In this document: piece by piece, positions 34,391-46,339 of the stretch
Numbering within the stretch: position 1 is the stretch's first letter
How the letters are laid out: every line of letters starts with the position of its first letter
Assembly: GCA_002007465.1 (NCBI GenBank)
Contig: LNAC01000037.1
Location: forward strand, 644,849 to 708,848
Direction of reading: 5' to 3'
DNA: 64,000 bases
Source of the DNA: Ailurus styani
Taxonomy: Eukaryota; Chordata; Mammalia; Carnivora; Ailuridae
The notes under the pieces: model-generated
Seen by the model: the letters and a program-made list of their open reading frames with translations, nothing else
Databases searched by the model: none
What the model was told of the DNA's origin: nothing
Translations under genes and position numbers: made by a program

Positions 34391-35752
34391 GTTAAGTTAA
34401 AATAAATCTCCCTGATACCTTTCTACCGAGTTATATTTTTACATTATCATCCAAAACAGCATTGGCATATCCAACATAAAAATATCACAATCATTTCTAA
34501 TATCCTAATGTTCACATTTTCTCTAAGTATTTATATCAAACAGTTATTTCTAGAGTGTCATTACCTTTTTAATCAAATAACATGCAATTTATTACATAGA
34601 AGAAAATTGGGAATAATTGAGAGAAATAAAAATGTTACAGGGCAATACAATGCCTTGAACATACCAATAAAGAAAGTATTAATACAGAAGCAGGAGTATA
34701 AAGTCTCAATTGATGAAACTGCAACATAGAAATGGAAAACACATTATTTAATTCAAATAGCTAATTTTGCTAGTTATGGAAACATGTAGTTCAATATATT
34801 TAGCATTTAGATGATCATCTCATATATTATATAGTTGGCAGTTTTCCATCATGGCAAGTTACATTTCTTTAGATACATAATGGGCAAAGCCTTTATATGT
34901 CAGGAAATGTGTAAGGTATTATCTGAGTGACAAGTTGTCTAGGTAAAGAGATGAAGAACATACAAACTCTCTTCTTGAACAAATATTTTATCTGTTCTTT
35001 TGTAATTGTATGTTTGTCTTGTTACATTATTACATACTCAGAACTTCACACAATGTATGACACATATTGGACCCTTAAGTGTTTGAACAAATGCACAACT
35101 AAGAAAGCTACATAGTATATTGGAAAGAGTGTAACCTCAGTTCAAATATCAAGCACTCATTACATCTTTCAACTTTGGGTTAAAAAAGAATGGTATGAAT
35201 TTGCTCCAAGTACACAAGAATGTCTGAGTAAGTAGTAAGGAGACAAAGTAACTTCAGTAACTGCAAAGAGAGCAGCTAGCATTGTTGTTCTTGGAAAACA
35301 TACATTCGACTGGGTGGGTATTCTGGAAAAATGTAAAAGCTACAATTAACATAAAACACTACAACTACAGATATATGGACTTTTTCCAAAAGTGGAAAAG
35401 TGGAAAAGCCAAAAAATTCAAGGAAAAATAATTTAATGATCAAGTAAAAAGATGTAAAATGATGTAAGGTATTAATATGTAAGATTCTAATCATTAATAT
35501 TTCTCTCAAGAAAGTACAAGGATCTAAATAGAAAGTCTGCATATACACCTGACCTGGAAAACTCCCTCTATAATTTTCACAACAAAAATAACATATAAGG
35601 CATTAAAAGTATTAAGCAAAAATTAAGAAAAAAACTGTAAATAAGAAGTGTTATTGGAGGCTCAGGCATTAGTTAGCAAAATTTATAATCCAGAGGTCAA
35701 CTAAAATGATAGAAAGACTAAAGCTATTGTATGAGAATATGCTTAAAGTTGT
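34391..35752. other. Unique, non-coding stretch
   Basis: AT-rich, with no repeat I can name. Short frames (34508-34729, 34927-35115, 35276-35548) have no recognisable domain and no neighbouring splice pattern that I trust. Confidence 0.6.
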
Positions 35753-35766
35753 AGGGCTCTTTCTTT

Positions 35767-35974
35767 TTTTTTTTTTGACAGTTTTTTTTTAGATTTATTT
35801 ATTTATTTGACAGAGAGAGAGATCGCAAGTAGGCAGAGAGGCAGGCAGAGAGAGAGGAGGAAGCAGGCTTTCTGCCGAGCAGAGAGCCCGATGTGGGCCT
35901 CGATCCCAGGACCCTGAGATCATGACGTGAGCCAAAGGCAGAGGCTTTAACCCACTGAGTCACCCAGGTGCCCA
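35767..35974 (-). mobile_element. CanSINE, antisense, 14-bp TSD
   Basis: A young antisense SINE ('gagcccgatgtgggcctcg', 'cacccaggtgccc') with an unusual T-rich start. agggctctttcttt repeats at 35753-35766 and 35975-35988. It inserted into unique sequence. Confidence 0.97.
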
Positions 35975-36070
35975 AGGGCTCTTTCTTTATAATGGAAATT
36001 TTTAACAGTCTGTGAGATACAAAAGGAAAAGGTGGTAAAGAGAGATATGGGGCTTGCTGACATAGTTCTT

Positions 36071-36352
36071 CAGATAATAGCTAATATTTACGGAATGCTT
36101 ATTGTTTGTTAGACACTATGCTAAACATTTTTTTTTTTATTCTTTGGCCCAGGGGTACAGGTCTGTGAATCATCAGGCTTACATCTTTCACACTATGCTA
36201 AACTTTTAACATGAATTACCTTATTTAAAATTAACATACTTGTGATACAAGTATTATTATTTATCCATTTTTGAGACTGAAATATTTAGACTTACTGTAC
36301 ATAATTTTATAGCCATGTGGAAGAGGATGGATTTGAATGTGGATCAGGTTGA
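36071..36352 (+). mobile_element. MIR-like SINE, interrupted
   Basis: 'agctaatatttacggaatgctt', 'agacactatgctaaac', 'gaattaccttatttaaaatt' and 'tgaatgtggatcaggttgatg' follow the MIR order. A 63-base L1 tail plus one TSD copy (36127-36203) splits it. Confidence 0.7.
36127..36189 (-). mobile_element. L1 tail-only insertion (63 bp), antisense, 14-bp TSD
   Basis: T's followed by 'attctttggcccaggggtac' and 'tgtgaatcatcaggcttaca' are the reverse complement of the last ~60 bases of the L1 family at 360-430. acactatgctaaac flanks it at 36113-36126 and 36190-36203. The host MIR reads through once it is removed. Confidence 0.95.
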
Positions 36353-36375
36353 TGTCATAACCTACATTCTTAGTC

Positions 36376-36403
36376 TTTTAATAATTATTTATTTATTTAC
36401 GAA

Positions 36404-36447
<44 letters not shown>

Positions 36448-36602
36448 CATGATAAGGGAGAAAGGGAGAGGGAGAGAATTTCCAGCAGACTTCCCATTAT
36501 GTGCAGAGCCTGATGTGGGGCTCAATCTCATAATCATGAGATCATGACCTGAGCCAAAATCAAGAGTCAGACACTTAACCAACTGAGCCACCCAGGCGCC
36601 CC
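36376..36602 (-). mobile_element. CanSINE, antisense, with (GA)n expansion
   Basis: It starts 'taataattatttatttattt', has a (GA)n microsatellite at about 36403-36447, 'gagcctgatgtggggctcaat' and ends 'actgagccacccaggcgcccc'. The minus frame 36397-36591 is an artefact. Confidence 0.95.
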
Positions 36603-36959
36603 CTGCACCATGTTCTTAATTTTATAACACCAGAATAGGTGTGTTTGTGTGTGTATTTATCATATAGAAGATTCCTATGTATATGAGTGCTTGTGTTTGT
36701 GACAGGGATAATGTTAGAAGTAATAGTAAAGAGTTAAAAGAAAAATGTTTAAAATTTCAAAAAGAAAAAATTAAGAGAAACTTCATACCCCACTGAAACT
36801 ACATTCACAACCAACTTTATCTGACTTATTTTCCCCCAATTTCACTTTTCTCCTTGTAATAAAGTATTTTTCCTCACCAGAATTTAAACAGCATCAAAAG
36901 AGGTATTTTTGTTTTTTTCTATGTCATAAGATCTATTTAAAAATTGGAATATAATATGT

Positions 36960-37591
36960 ATTCTATAACTATTTGATCAATAAATGAATTTACAGAAAAT
37001 GAAACATTTAAAAAATACAAAAAAATGTTTAACCACATTCAAAATATAAGAAATATAACTTAATATCCCAAAAAGAAGAATGTTACAGAGTACATAGAAC
37101 AAGATGAAAAAAATATTAACATTTTTTTATCAAAGTGTGGATAAAACATATCCTAATACACTGTTTGCCGGTGGGAGTGTAAGTAATTGTTTCTTCCTTT
37201 TTTTTCAGGTTTTATTTATTTATATGACAGAAAGAGAGAGAGATTTCAGGTAGGCAGAGAGGCAGGCAGAGAGAGAGGAGGAAGCAGGCTTCCTGCTGAG
37301 CAGAGAGCCTGATGCGGGACTCAATTCCAGGGCCCTGAGATCATAACCTGAGCCAAAGGCAGAGGGTTTAACCCATTGAGCCACCCAGGCGCCTTAAGTG
37401 ATTGTTTCTAAAAAGGACAATTTAGCAATAATTAGCAAATTATAAAATATTCATATATTTTGTTATAGGAATTCCATCAGCTCAACAAATGACTTAAAAT
37501 GTTATTAATTTCAATATTGCTTGTGATAGCAAATGAATTAAAAGATTCTAAATAACCATTAATAGGAAACTGTTTAAATAAATAAGAGTCC
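36960..37591 (+). mobile_element. Old L1 (L1ME-like) fragment, sense; resumes after 43240
   Basis: 'ctgtttgccggtgggagtgtaag', 'ggacaatttagcaat' and 'gcttgtgatagcaaatgaat...aaataaccattaataggaaac' are decayed ORF2 C-terminal codons. They stop at the TSD of the L1 at 37592. Matching 3' UTR-like sequence is found at 43265-43605. Confidence 0.7.
37195..37394 (-). mobile_element. CanSINE, antisense, 15-bp TSD
   Basis: It runs from 'ttcaggttttatttatttat' to 'ccacccaggcgcc'. The flanks taagtaattgtttct (37180-37194) and taagtgattgtttct (37395-37409) differ at one base. It is nested in the old L1. Confidence 0.97.
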
Positions 37592-38539
37592 AGTTTGCTG
37601 TGCAGGCTGTGGATTCCTCCAGTCTCTCCTTCAGCCACCTCTTCTCCCGTAACAAGTGTGCATCCCCATGAAGCAGTGTCCACTGGTCCAACCCTGTGAG
37701 TCCCAGCCCCAGCTGTGGACAGCCCCATGGAGTCACCTCCTGGCCCATCTGCTCAACCACAGAGGAGTAGGAGGAGGACGCGACCCTGGCGCCCCACCCC
37801 TGATCCCTTGGAACGAACTCAAAATATTTAAGATGGAGTCTTGGGGCTGCTTCCACCTTTGCCACCAACGTGGCTGAAAAGACAGTGCATGGACTTGAGT
37901 CAGTGGTCCCTGGGGCTGGTGGCTGCTGACACTTCCACCACTATGGGGCTTAAGAGGGTTTAGCTTGGTCTGGACACCGCAATCCGGGGAATGATGTTCA
38001 ACAGGGCTTGCAGAGGGGAATCTGTGTGTCCTAGATGATTCAGAGAGCAGCAGACTGTGGCTTCTTTCTGAGGTAGAGGTCTGGGTATGGACAGTTTACC
38101 TTGCTCTGACTCTTGGAAAAGGCACAAAAAGCTGCCAGAGAACAAAAGCCTGAAAAACCAGTTTCCATGGAGCCCAGCCCATTGATAGGAGGTAGGTCAA
38201 CTCCAGACCAAGTGGAATTGGTTGAAAAACAACGTGGCAGGCCCCTCCCCCAGAAGACAAGCTGAAAGAACAACAGAAAAACATCCCCAGCGTCCCCATA
38301 CAACTGTAAAACCCCAACACCATGAGAAAAGAGTATATTAAACTCCTGGTATTACCTCACAGCCTGTATATTTCTGAGATACAACTTTTCTTTCTCTCTT
38401 TTTAAATTCTTTTACATGTTTCTTCTTTTGTTGTTGTTGTTTTTCCTTTTTTTACCTACTTATCATTTCAACTAGATGTTTAATACAACATATTCCATAG
38501 TAACATTTGAACTTGAATTTTTTCATACATATACTTTCT

Positions 38540-38640
38540 CTCATATATATATACATATATATGAGATATATATGTATATATATATACATATATTTCTCTC
38601 TCATATATCTATATCTATATCTATCTATATGCTTCAGTGT
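38540..38640. repeat. AT/CTAT-rich microsatellite
   Basis: (TA)n with ACATA interruptions followed by CTATAT units. It sits at the same 5' UTR position as (CTAT)n at 22457 in the other full-length L1. The frames at 38476-38710 are artefacts. Confidence 0.9.
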
Positions 38641-38986
38641 AGTCCTTTTTCCCTATTCAATACTATATATATATACCAGTTTTAATTTCCCTGTATCTCT
38701 GGGATGTTGAGTTCTCTAACAAAGATAAAAAAAAGAATACACCCAGAAAGAACTGAAATACCCTTCCTCACCCACATTGAGGGAATATAACCCTCTTCCC
38801 ATTACTTCCCACCCCTTTTTATTTTATTTTTGGGTTTTTTTGGGGGATCAGTTTTTTTTAATGTTTGTTTTTGTTTTTGTACTTATAAATCCTACTCTTG
38901 GGGCTCATTTAGGCTTTTTTTTTTCTTTTTGGTGGTGACTTCTTATTTTTCTGAACCTTCCCAGTGTGCACCTCCCCTGGATAGTG

Positions 38987-39803
38987 GTTAATATTTTCTG
39001 CTGTACACCCCCTCAACCACAACTCAAGAGAATTACTAGAAGGAGGAATCCCCCCAAAAAGAAAAGACCAAAAGACAATGGTCTTTCCTGCAGATCTAAC
39101 AGACATGGATTAAAGCAAGATGTCAGAAATAGACTTCAGTGTAGCAGTTATGAAGACAATAGTCAGACTGGAGAAAACTGTTAATGGCAACACAGATTCA
39201 TTAAGGGCAGAAGTGAGAACAGATTTGGCAGAACTTAAAAATGCTATCAATGAGATACAATCTAACCTAGTAGATACTCTAAAGATCTGGGCTAAATGAG
39301 GCAGAAGAATAAATTAGTGATCCTGAAGACAAACTAAGAGAAAAGAAGGAGCAGGATCAGGCCTGGAACAAACAGCTTAAAATCCATGAAAGCAGAATTA
39401 GAGAAATAAATGACGCCATGAAATGTTACAATGTCAGAATTACTGGGATTCCTGATGGGGTGAAGAGAGAGAGAGGACTAGAAGATATATTTGGCTAAAT
39501 AGTAGCTGAGAATGTCCCTAATCTGGGGGATGTAACAATCATGTCCTAGAGGCAGAGAGGACACCCTCCCAAGATCAATAATGGTAGACAAATGCCCATG
39601 CACATAATAGTAAAACTCGCAAGTCTTAGAAAAAAGGAAGTAATTTTAAGAGCAGTTAAGGGGAAGAAATTCCTTACATACAGAGGGAGGATCATCAGAA
39701 TAACATCAGACCTGTCCACAGAGAGCTGGCAAGCCAGAAAGGCCTGGCAAGACATATTCAGGGTACTAAATGAGAAGAATATGAAGCCAAGAATTGAGAG
39801 ATA
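38987..39803 (+). pseudogene. L1 ORF1 relic
   Basis: The basic block 'ITRRRNPPKKK' near 39030, coiled-coil codons 39120-39400, an RRM start ('atgtcagaattactgggatt', 39431) and the C-terminal domain to 'ccaagaattgagagataa' near 39800 are all visible in shifting frames. A segment near the C-terminus is missing compared with 23830-23890. Non-coding now. Confidence 0.82.
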
Positions 39804-39959
39804 AGCTTAAAGGACCAGCAGAGACAGAGAATATGTGACCAAGCTGGCACTATAAGAAATATTAAGGGGGGTTCTATAAAAGGAGAAAGACCCCAAGAAT
39901 GATACAGAACAGAAATATACAGAGACAATCCATAGAAACAAGGACATCACAGGCAACAT

Positions 39960-42926
39960 AATGACAATAAAATCTTATCTGTCAGTAATCACTCTCAAGG
40001 TGAATGACTTAAATGCTCGGATAAAACCACACAGGGTTACAGATTGGATAAAAAGACAGGATGCATCCATATGTTGTCTATAAGAGACTAATTTTGAACC
40101 TAAAGATATATCCAGACTGAAAGTGAAGGGATGGGGAACTATTTTTCATGACAACAGACTTCAAAAGAAAGCAGGATAGCAATTCCTATTTCAGACAAAT
40201 TAGATTTTAAGCTAAAAACTATAGTCAAATATACAGAAGGACACTATATCATTCTTAAAGGATCTATCCAACAAGAAGATCTAACAATTGTAAATATTTA
40301 TGCCCCCAACATGGGAGCAAACAACTACATAAGCCAACTGTTAACCAAAATACAGAGACATATTGATAAATAATACATTAATTATAGGAAACCTTAACAC
40401 TCCACTCTCAGCAAGAGAAAGATCAACTAAGCACAAAACCAACAAAGAAACAAGAGCTTTGAATGACACACTGGACCAGATGGACCTCATAAATATACAG
40501 AACATTTCACCTTAAACAACAGAATACTCATTCTATTCAGACACACATGGAACTTTCTTCAGAATAGACCACATACTGGGTCACAAATCAAGTCTCAACT
40601 GATACCAAAAGAGTGATATTATTCCCAGATATTCTCAGACCACACTGCATTGAAACTACTACTCAATCACAAGAAAAAGTTTGGAAGAAATCCAAACACT
40701 TGGAAAATAAAGACTGTCCTCCTCAGGAATGTTTGCGTCAATCAGGAAATCAAAGAACTAAATCATTTCATGGAAACCTATAATAATGAAGACATATCAA
40801 TCCAAAACCTATGGGATATAGCAAATCTAGTCCTCAGGGGGAAATATGTAGCCATCCAAGCCTCACTCAAAAAAATACAAAAATCCCGAACACATAAACT
40901 ATCCTTACACCTTAAAGATCTGGAGAATCAACAACAAATTAAACCTAACCCACATACAAGAAGGGAAATAATTAAGATTAGAGCAGAGATCAATGAATTA
41001 GAGACCAGAAATACAGTAAAAAACATTAACGAAACTAGAAGCTGGTTCTTTGAAAGAATTAGTAAGATAGATAAACCACTGGCCAGACTTATCCAAAAGA
41101 AAAGAGAAAGGACCCAAATTTTAAAAATCATGAATGAAAGGGGAAAGATCACGACTAACACCAAGGAAATAAATACAATTATCAGAAATTATTATCAACA
41201 GCTATATGACAATAAATTAAGCAACCTGAAAGAAATAGATGTATTCTTAGAATCCTATTAACTACCAACACTGAAACCAGAAGAAATTGACAACCTGAAC
41301 AGACCCATAACCAGTAAAGAGATTGAAGGAGTGATCAATAACCTCCCAAAAAAACAAGAGTCCAGGTCCTGACGGATTTCCTGGGGAATCCTACCAAACA
41401 TTCAAAGAAGAAATAATGCCTATTCTCCGGAAGCTGTTTCAAAAAAGTAGAAACGGAGGGAAAACATCCGGACTCTTTCTATAAGGCCAGCATTACCTTG
41501 ATCAACAAACCAGGCAAGGACCCCATCAAAAAGGAGAATTTTGGACCAATATCCCTGATTATTATAGATGTTAAAATTCTCAACAAGATCTTAGCTAATA
41601 GGATCCAGCAGTAGATTAAAAGGACTATCCACCACGACCAGGTGAGATTTATCCCTGAGAGGTAAGGGTAGTTCAACATTTGCAAATGAACCAATGTGAT
41701 AGAACACATAAATAAGAGAGGAGACATGGTCCACTCAACTGATGCAGAAAAAACATTTGACAAAATACTGAGTCCTTTCCTTATTAAAACTCTTCAGAGT
41801 ATAAGGATAGAGGGAATTTTTCTCAACTTCATAAAAGCCATGTATGAAAAAATCCAAAGAAAATATCATTCTCAATGGGGAAAAGCTGAAAGCCTTTCCT
41901 TGAGATCAGGAACATGACAAGGAGGCCCACTCTTGCCACTTTTGTTCAACATAGTACTAGAAATCTTAGCAACTGCAATCCGAAAACAAAAAGAAATTAA
42001 AGGTATTCAGATTGACAAAGAAGAAGTCAAACTCTTTCTCTTTGCAGATGACATGGTACTCCATGTGGAAAACCCAAAAGACTCCATCCCAAATTACTAG
42101 AACTCATAGAGAAATTCAGTAATGTGACAGGATACAAAATCAATGCACAGAAATCAGTTGCTTTCTTATACACTAACAATAAAACTGTAGAAAGAGAAAT
42201 TAGAGAATCAATTCCATTTACAATAGCACCAAAACCCATGAGATACTTAGGAATAAACCTAACCAGAGAGATAAAGGATCTATACTCCAGGAACTACAAA
42301 ACACTCATGCAAAAAATTGAAGACACAAGAAGATGGAAAAAAAAACATTCCATCTCATGGATCAGAAGAATAAACATTGTTAAAATGTTTATGTTTCCCA
42401 GAGCGATCTATACTTTCAATGCCATTCCAATCAAAATATGAACGGCATTTTTCAAAATGCTGGAACAAAAAATCCTAAAACTTGTATGGAACCAGAAAAG
42501 ACATGAATAACAATAAAATGTTAAAAAAGGAATACAAAGATGGGGGCATCACATAGTCTGATTTAAAGCTATTTTAGAAACCAGTGATCACCACAACTTT
42601 ATGGCACCGGCACAAAAACAGACACATAGACTAGTGAAACAGAATACAGAGCGTAGAAACGGACTCTCATTTCTATGGTCAAATAATCTTCTACAAAGCA
42701 GGAAAAATATCCAATGGAAAAAAGACAGTCTCTTCAATAAATAGTGCTGGGAAAATAGGACAGGCTATACAGAAGGATTAAACTCGACCATTCTTTTACA
42801 TCATACACAAAGATAAACTCAAAATGGATGAAAGACCTCATTGTGAGACAGGAATCCATCAAACTCCTAGAGAAGAACATATGCAGTAACCTCTTCAACA
42901 TTGACCACAGTGACTTCTTTCAGGAC
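39960..42926 (+). pseudogene. L1 ORF2 relic, truncated before the C-terminal domain
   Basis: Endonuclease 39960-40640 (broken frames), linker 40650-41261 (open, 203 codons), RT 41390-42130, thumb 42124-42440 and connection to 42926. The RT motif F-A-D-D is kept at 42041-42052. Frameshifts separate the domains. The cysteine-rich C-terminal domain and 3' UTR are absent because the insertion ends at 42926. Confidence 0.88.
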
Positions 42927-42949
42927 AAATAAATAAGGGTCCCTTTATG

Positions 42950-43240
42950 TCAGTGCTATCCAATAGAAATGCAATGTATGTTATGTAATTTAATTTTTTC
43001 AAATAATCATATTAAAATAATAAAGACAAGCATAATAAAATGTAAAAATATTTTAACAGAAATTCCAAAATATTATTTCAGCATGTAATCAACATAAATA
43101 TTGACATAATTTTAATTTTTATACAAATTCTTTGAAATCTTTCATATTTTACACTTACAGCACAGACCAATGCAGACAAGTCACATTTCAAGTGTTCAAT
43201 ACCCACATATGTCTACTGACTACCATACTTGACAACTCTT
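42950..43240 (+). mobile_element. hAT-Charlie-type MER element
   Basis: It starts 'cagtgctatccaatagaaatg', has 'ttaatttttt...' and 'ccaaaatattatttcagcatgtaatcaac' in the middle, and ends 'agtgttcaatacccacat...taccatacttgacaactc'. The ends are imperfect inverted repeats (CAGTGCTATCCAATAG against the complement of the tail). Flanks ctttatgt and ctttagag may be a decayed 8-bp TSD, the length typical of hAT elements. Which MER family it is I cannot say with certainty. Confidence 0.7.
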
Positions 43241-43264
43241 TAGAGGAAATAGTTTACAAATATC

Positions 43265-43605
43265 AAGACACAGTAAGGTAATTTTTTTCTATTTCTATGC
43301 AATTATCTGAAAGATATATTGTTAAATGGAAAAGGCAAAGAATAGAGTAATGAGGCTGGTAGAACTTGGACTAAAAATGTGTGCTGGTGTGTTTGCTTAA
43401 ATATACAGATTATTTCTGTGAAGTGACACAAGAAATAGATTACTGTGGCTGCCTTGAGGGAGGAGATCTAGGTAACTATAGCACAAAGAGTGGGAAGGAA
43501 GACTTATTTTTACTTTATGCCCTTTTGTACCTTCTGAATTTGAATTTATGTGAATGTATTAGCAATAAAAAATACAAGAACTTCTTCTCTACAAATGGGA
43601 AAAAT
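43265..43605 (+). mobile_element. Old L1 3' UTR (L1ME-like), continuation of 36960-37591
   Basis: 'gaaagatatattgttaaatgg', 'ttactgtggctgccttgagg' and 'tttgtaccttctgaatttgaa...tgtattagcaataaa' follow the 3' UTR order of old L1s, in the same orientation as the fragment that ends at 37591. The 81-codon frame at 43381-43626 is not a gene. Confidence 0.65.
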
Positions 43606-44221
43606 CTCTTACACTGTGATAATTAAGTAGGTATATGGGCTTAAAATATAATTTGCTTCATAAAGAGTTTAAACAGACCTATGGCTAGCAAAACTGTAAT
43701 AGCCTATGAGAAAACATGGATTGTTTGGTGTACACTAGTACCTTTCTTGCACTCCAACAGAGCTTTTGCCTTTACTCTCAGAGATAGAAGATTATATAGA
43801 TATAGGGTCTAACTCAATATGTGCTTCCTATGTTAGTATTGTTAATGTGATCATTTGTTTCAGGTAGCTATATTTCCATTAAAAAAATCAATCCTAGAAT
43901 AGAAAAGGTATGGAGTGATTTTTTTTTGCATAGTAATTGAGATAATTATGCAAAAACACTTTGTGCTATGCAATTTTTAAAATTTTTTTGCTATACAAAT
44001 TTAAGGTACTATTATTATAATCATTACTGGCAAGTGGTGAAATCAAGACCTCTTAACTCTATCCATGGAGTTGTTCTGTCTGGGTGCTCTTGGTTATTCT
44101 CTTAGGAATCAGTGTGTTTTTGTTTTTATTATTTATAGTGGGTTTCAGCAGATTTTTGAAGAGACTTTAGTTAAGAGGTAATACCACTGTGGGCAAAGGC
44201 AGATAATGTTTGGTTGCCTTT
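43606..44221. other. Unique, non-coding stretch
   Basis: AT-rich, with no long frame. 44000-44060 ('caagtggtgaaatcaagacc') may be a MIR scrap but is too short to call. Confidence 0.5.
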
Positions 44222-44338
44222 TTTTAAGTTTTCAATTATTTAAGTAATCTCTACACAGAATGTGGGTCTTGAACGCATGACCCTGAGATCAAGAGTCACA
44301 TGATTTTCCAGCTGTGTCAGATGGATGTCCCTGATTGT
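44222..44338 (-). mobile_element. Old short SINE of the CanSINE/tRNA-Lys type, antisense
   Basis: 'ttcaattatttaagtaatctctacac', 'gtgggtcttgaacgcatgaccctgagatcaagagtcacatg' and 'cagctgtgtcagatggatgtccc' fit a head-only CanSINE lacking the CT-rich part. It is strongly diverged. Confidence 0.75.
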
Positions 44339-46330
44339 CTGTCTTTTTAAGTTTGAGCTAGTCCAGCATTTTTAAACCATTTTCATTTTATAGGAAGGAC
44401 TACTGAGGCTTAGAAAGACTTAGAATGAAATGAGTGGGTGTGAATTTGGATGATGCTCCAGAATGCCTCATGGTCAGATAACCATGCCTTTGAAAACATT
44501 CATTCTACTTATAGATTGGCAGGTAATTATTTTGTAAAGAACAAAACTAATAGAGTTTCCCATTATACAGAGAAAAGTCAAAAAGAGTTATCTGGGTGTT
44601 TATTTGACTTCAACATAAAGACTTTTTTTAAAATTTTATGGCAATTTAAATAGAGCATGAAAGCAACCTAGATTTTAGTAAGCAAATGATTTAGTATCTT
44701 AAGAATACCCATTTCTTCATCCCAGTTTTATCTTTTCTAATTTAACTTAATATTTTGGTGTTTTTAGCAGCATATTTTCATTCCATTGTTTTGGCAATAA
44801 TTTTATCACATATCTTGCTTTTCTTTTTTTTTCTTAAGATATTATTACTTTAGCTGCAGAACAGTGTTGCCTACTAGAATGTGAAAACAGGTTTTATTCA
44901 ATTAATGAACTGGAAACAAAGACATTCTATAGTAAATGAGGTATACATAAGATGATGTTGGATTTGTCATATAAAAGATTGCTTCTTTTCAACTCTCTAA
45001 AAGGATTAAGTTTCACTTTTGTGAATTCTGTATAATGCTAACAGAATAGAACTAGACAAATATACAACACTGAGATTAGCATACAATAATTTTAATGAAC
45101 AATTTTTTAAGAAAAGCAGACCAGTGTAGACAGTAAATTGCTCAAAATGGCAACAAAAGGGAAATATGAAGAAATTAGAGCACTTGTTCTGTAGTGGTGG
45201 TGTAATTATAACCACTTGATAGCACCAGAAAATAAAAGGTTATAAGATACTTTTTAAAACCTACTTTATTTTAATCTTTGCATTTATGGTATGGTACTTC
45301 AGTGTTATTTTGGAATAAAAAAGTATTAATGTTCTTAGACTAATCAAACTTCAGAAAATCATCATCTGTAGACAATCAACTCACTCAGTTAAGTTCAGGG
45401 AGGTATTCAGTGAAACACAATTTATAGGCACAGGAATTGTTTTTTATATTTTGAGGTTATTAAGGAATTACAGAACAAATTTCATAGGTAAGCCTAGGGA
45501 AGTTTAGAGAGCAAGTTTATGCTATATTTCCTGGCCCATCTCAGAGATTTAAGGAATCGGCAATGCTAATAAAATTTATAGTTTTTATTTAAAATATCAG
45601 CTTATCAAACTCATTTTTAACACTTTTATTTGCTAAAAATCTACATTAAATTTTCTGTGATCGATTCTTCTTTTACAACACAAACAAATAACAACAACAA
45701 AAATATATAAAACATAAACTAGTCTATGAAACTCCAAATACAGTACTGACAACAGTTGCAGATAATGGAACTATTACTGTGAAAAGAAAAAAGACTATTG
45801 GAATATTTTACCATTAGCTTTAAAGTATCATAAAGAACTTTCACACTGCTTTAAAATTTTCCTTTGGCATTTAAGTAGTTTTTCAAGGCATCTTCAAAGT
45901 ACATATTTTTCCCTAGATGGCTTGTTTTCATGAGAAATTCCAAATGTCAAGTATCCTAGTAGCCTACAAAAGTATTCCTCAAGTATGGAATAAGAACTTC
46001 TGAGAGGAGCAAGTCTAGGAATTAGCACTCTAACAATCTCCCTATGGATGTCTTTCTTATATGCACCAAAGTTTGGGAAACACTGTCCTAATGATTATAA
46101 GTTATACAATGCAAATAAGGCAGGTTTGGCTAATCTACTTCATTAGGAAAAGTTTGTTGTAAAAACAATTATTGTAGGTACTTCTGCTCTGTCAATTTTC
46201 CACTGGTCAGTGACTTTCATTACTTTTTTCTTACCAACCAGAATTGTATTTTTATATAAAGCCAATTTAAAATGTAAACCAATTTCAAAGTATGGTAAAT
46301 AGGTTGCTGTTTATAGATTTTTCTTTCTTA
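44339..46330. other. Mostly unique stretch; possible MIR and MER5-like scraps
   Basis: 44375-44460 ('ttttataggaaggactactgaggcttagaaag') looks like a MIR core. 46000-46096 ('ggaattagcactctaacaatctcc ... caaagtttgggaaacactg') looks like an antisense MER5A end (hAT-Charlie). The remainder is AT-rich and unrecognised. No frame above 70 codons. Confidence 0.5.
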
Positions 46331-46339
46331 AGTCTATAT

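Larger units (their letters stand above)
37592..42926 (+). mobile_element. Sense L1 with 5' UTR but no 3' end, flanked by TSD
   Basis: The 5' UTR (37592-38985) resembles that of 21047, for example a '...tgtgtgtcctagatgattc' block. ORF1 relic (about 38990-39810) and ORF2 (about 39960-42926) follow. It stops at 'cttctttcaggac' within ORF2, with no 3' UTR and no typical tail. aaataaataagagtcc (37576-37591) and aaataaataagggtcc (42927-42942) flank it. Some of the A-rich right repeat may be a short tail. Confidence 0.88.

Noticed and set aside
38476..38710. Tyr/Ile-rich frames
   Set aside because: Translation of an AT-rich microsatellite.
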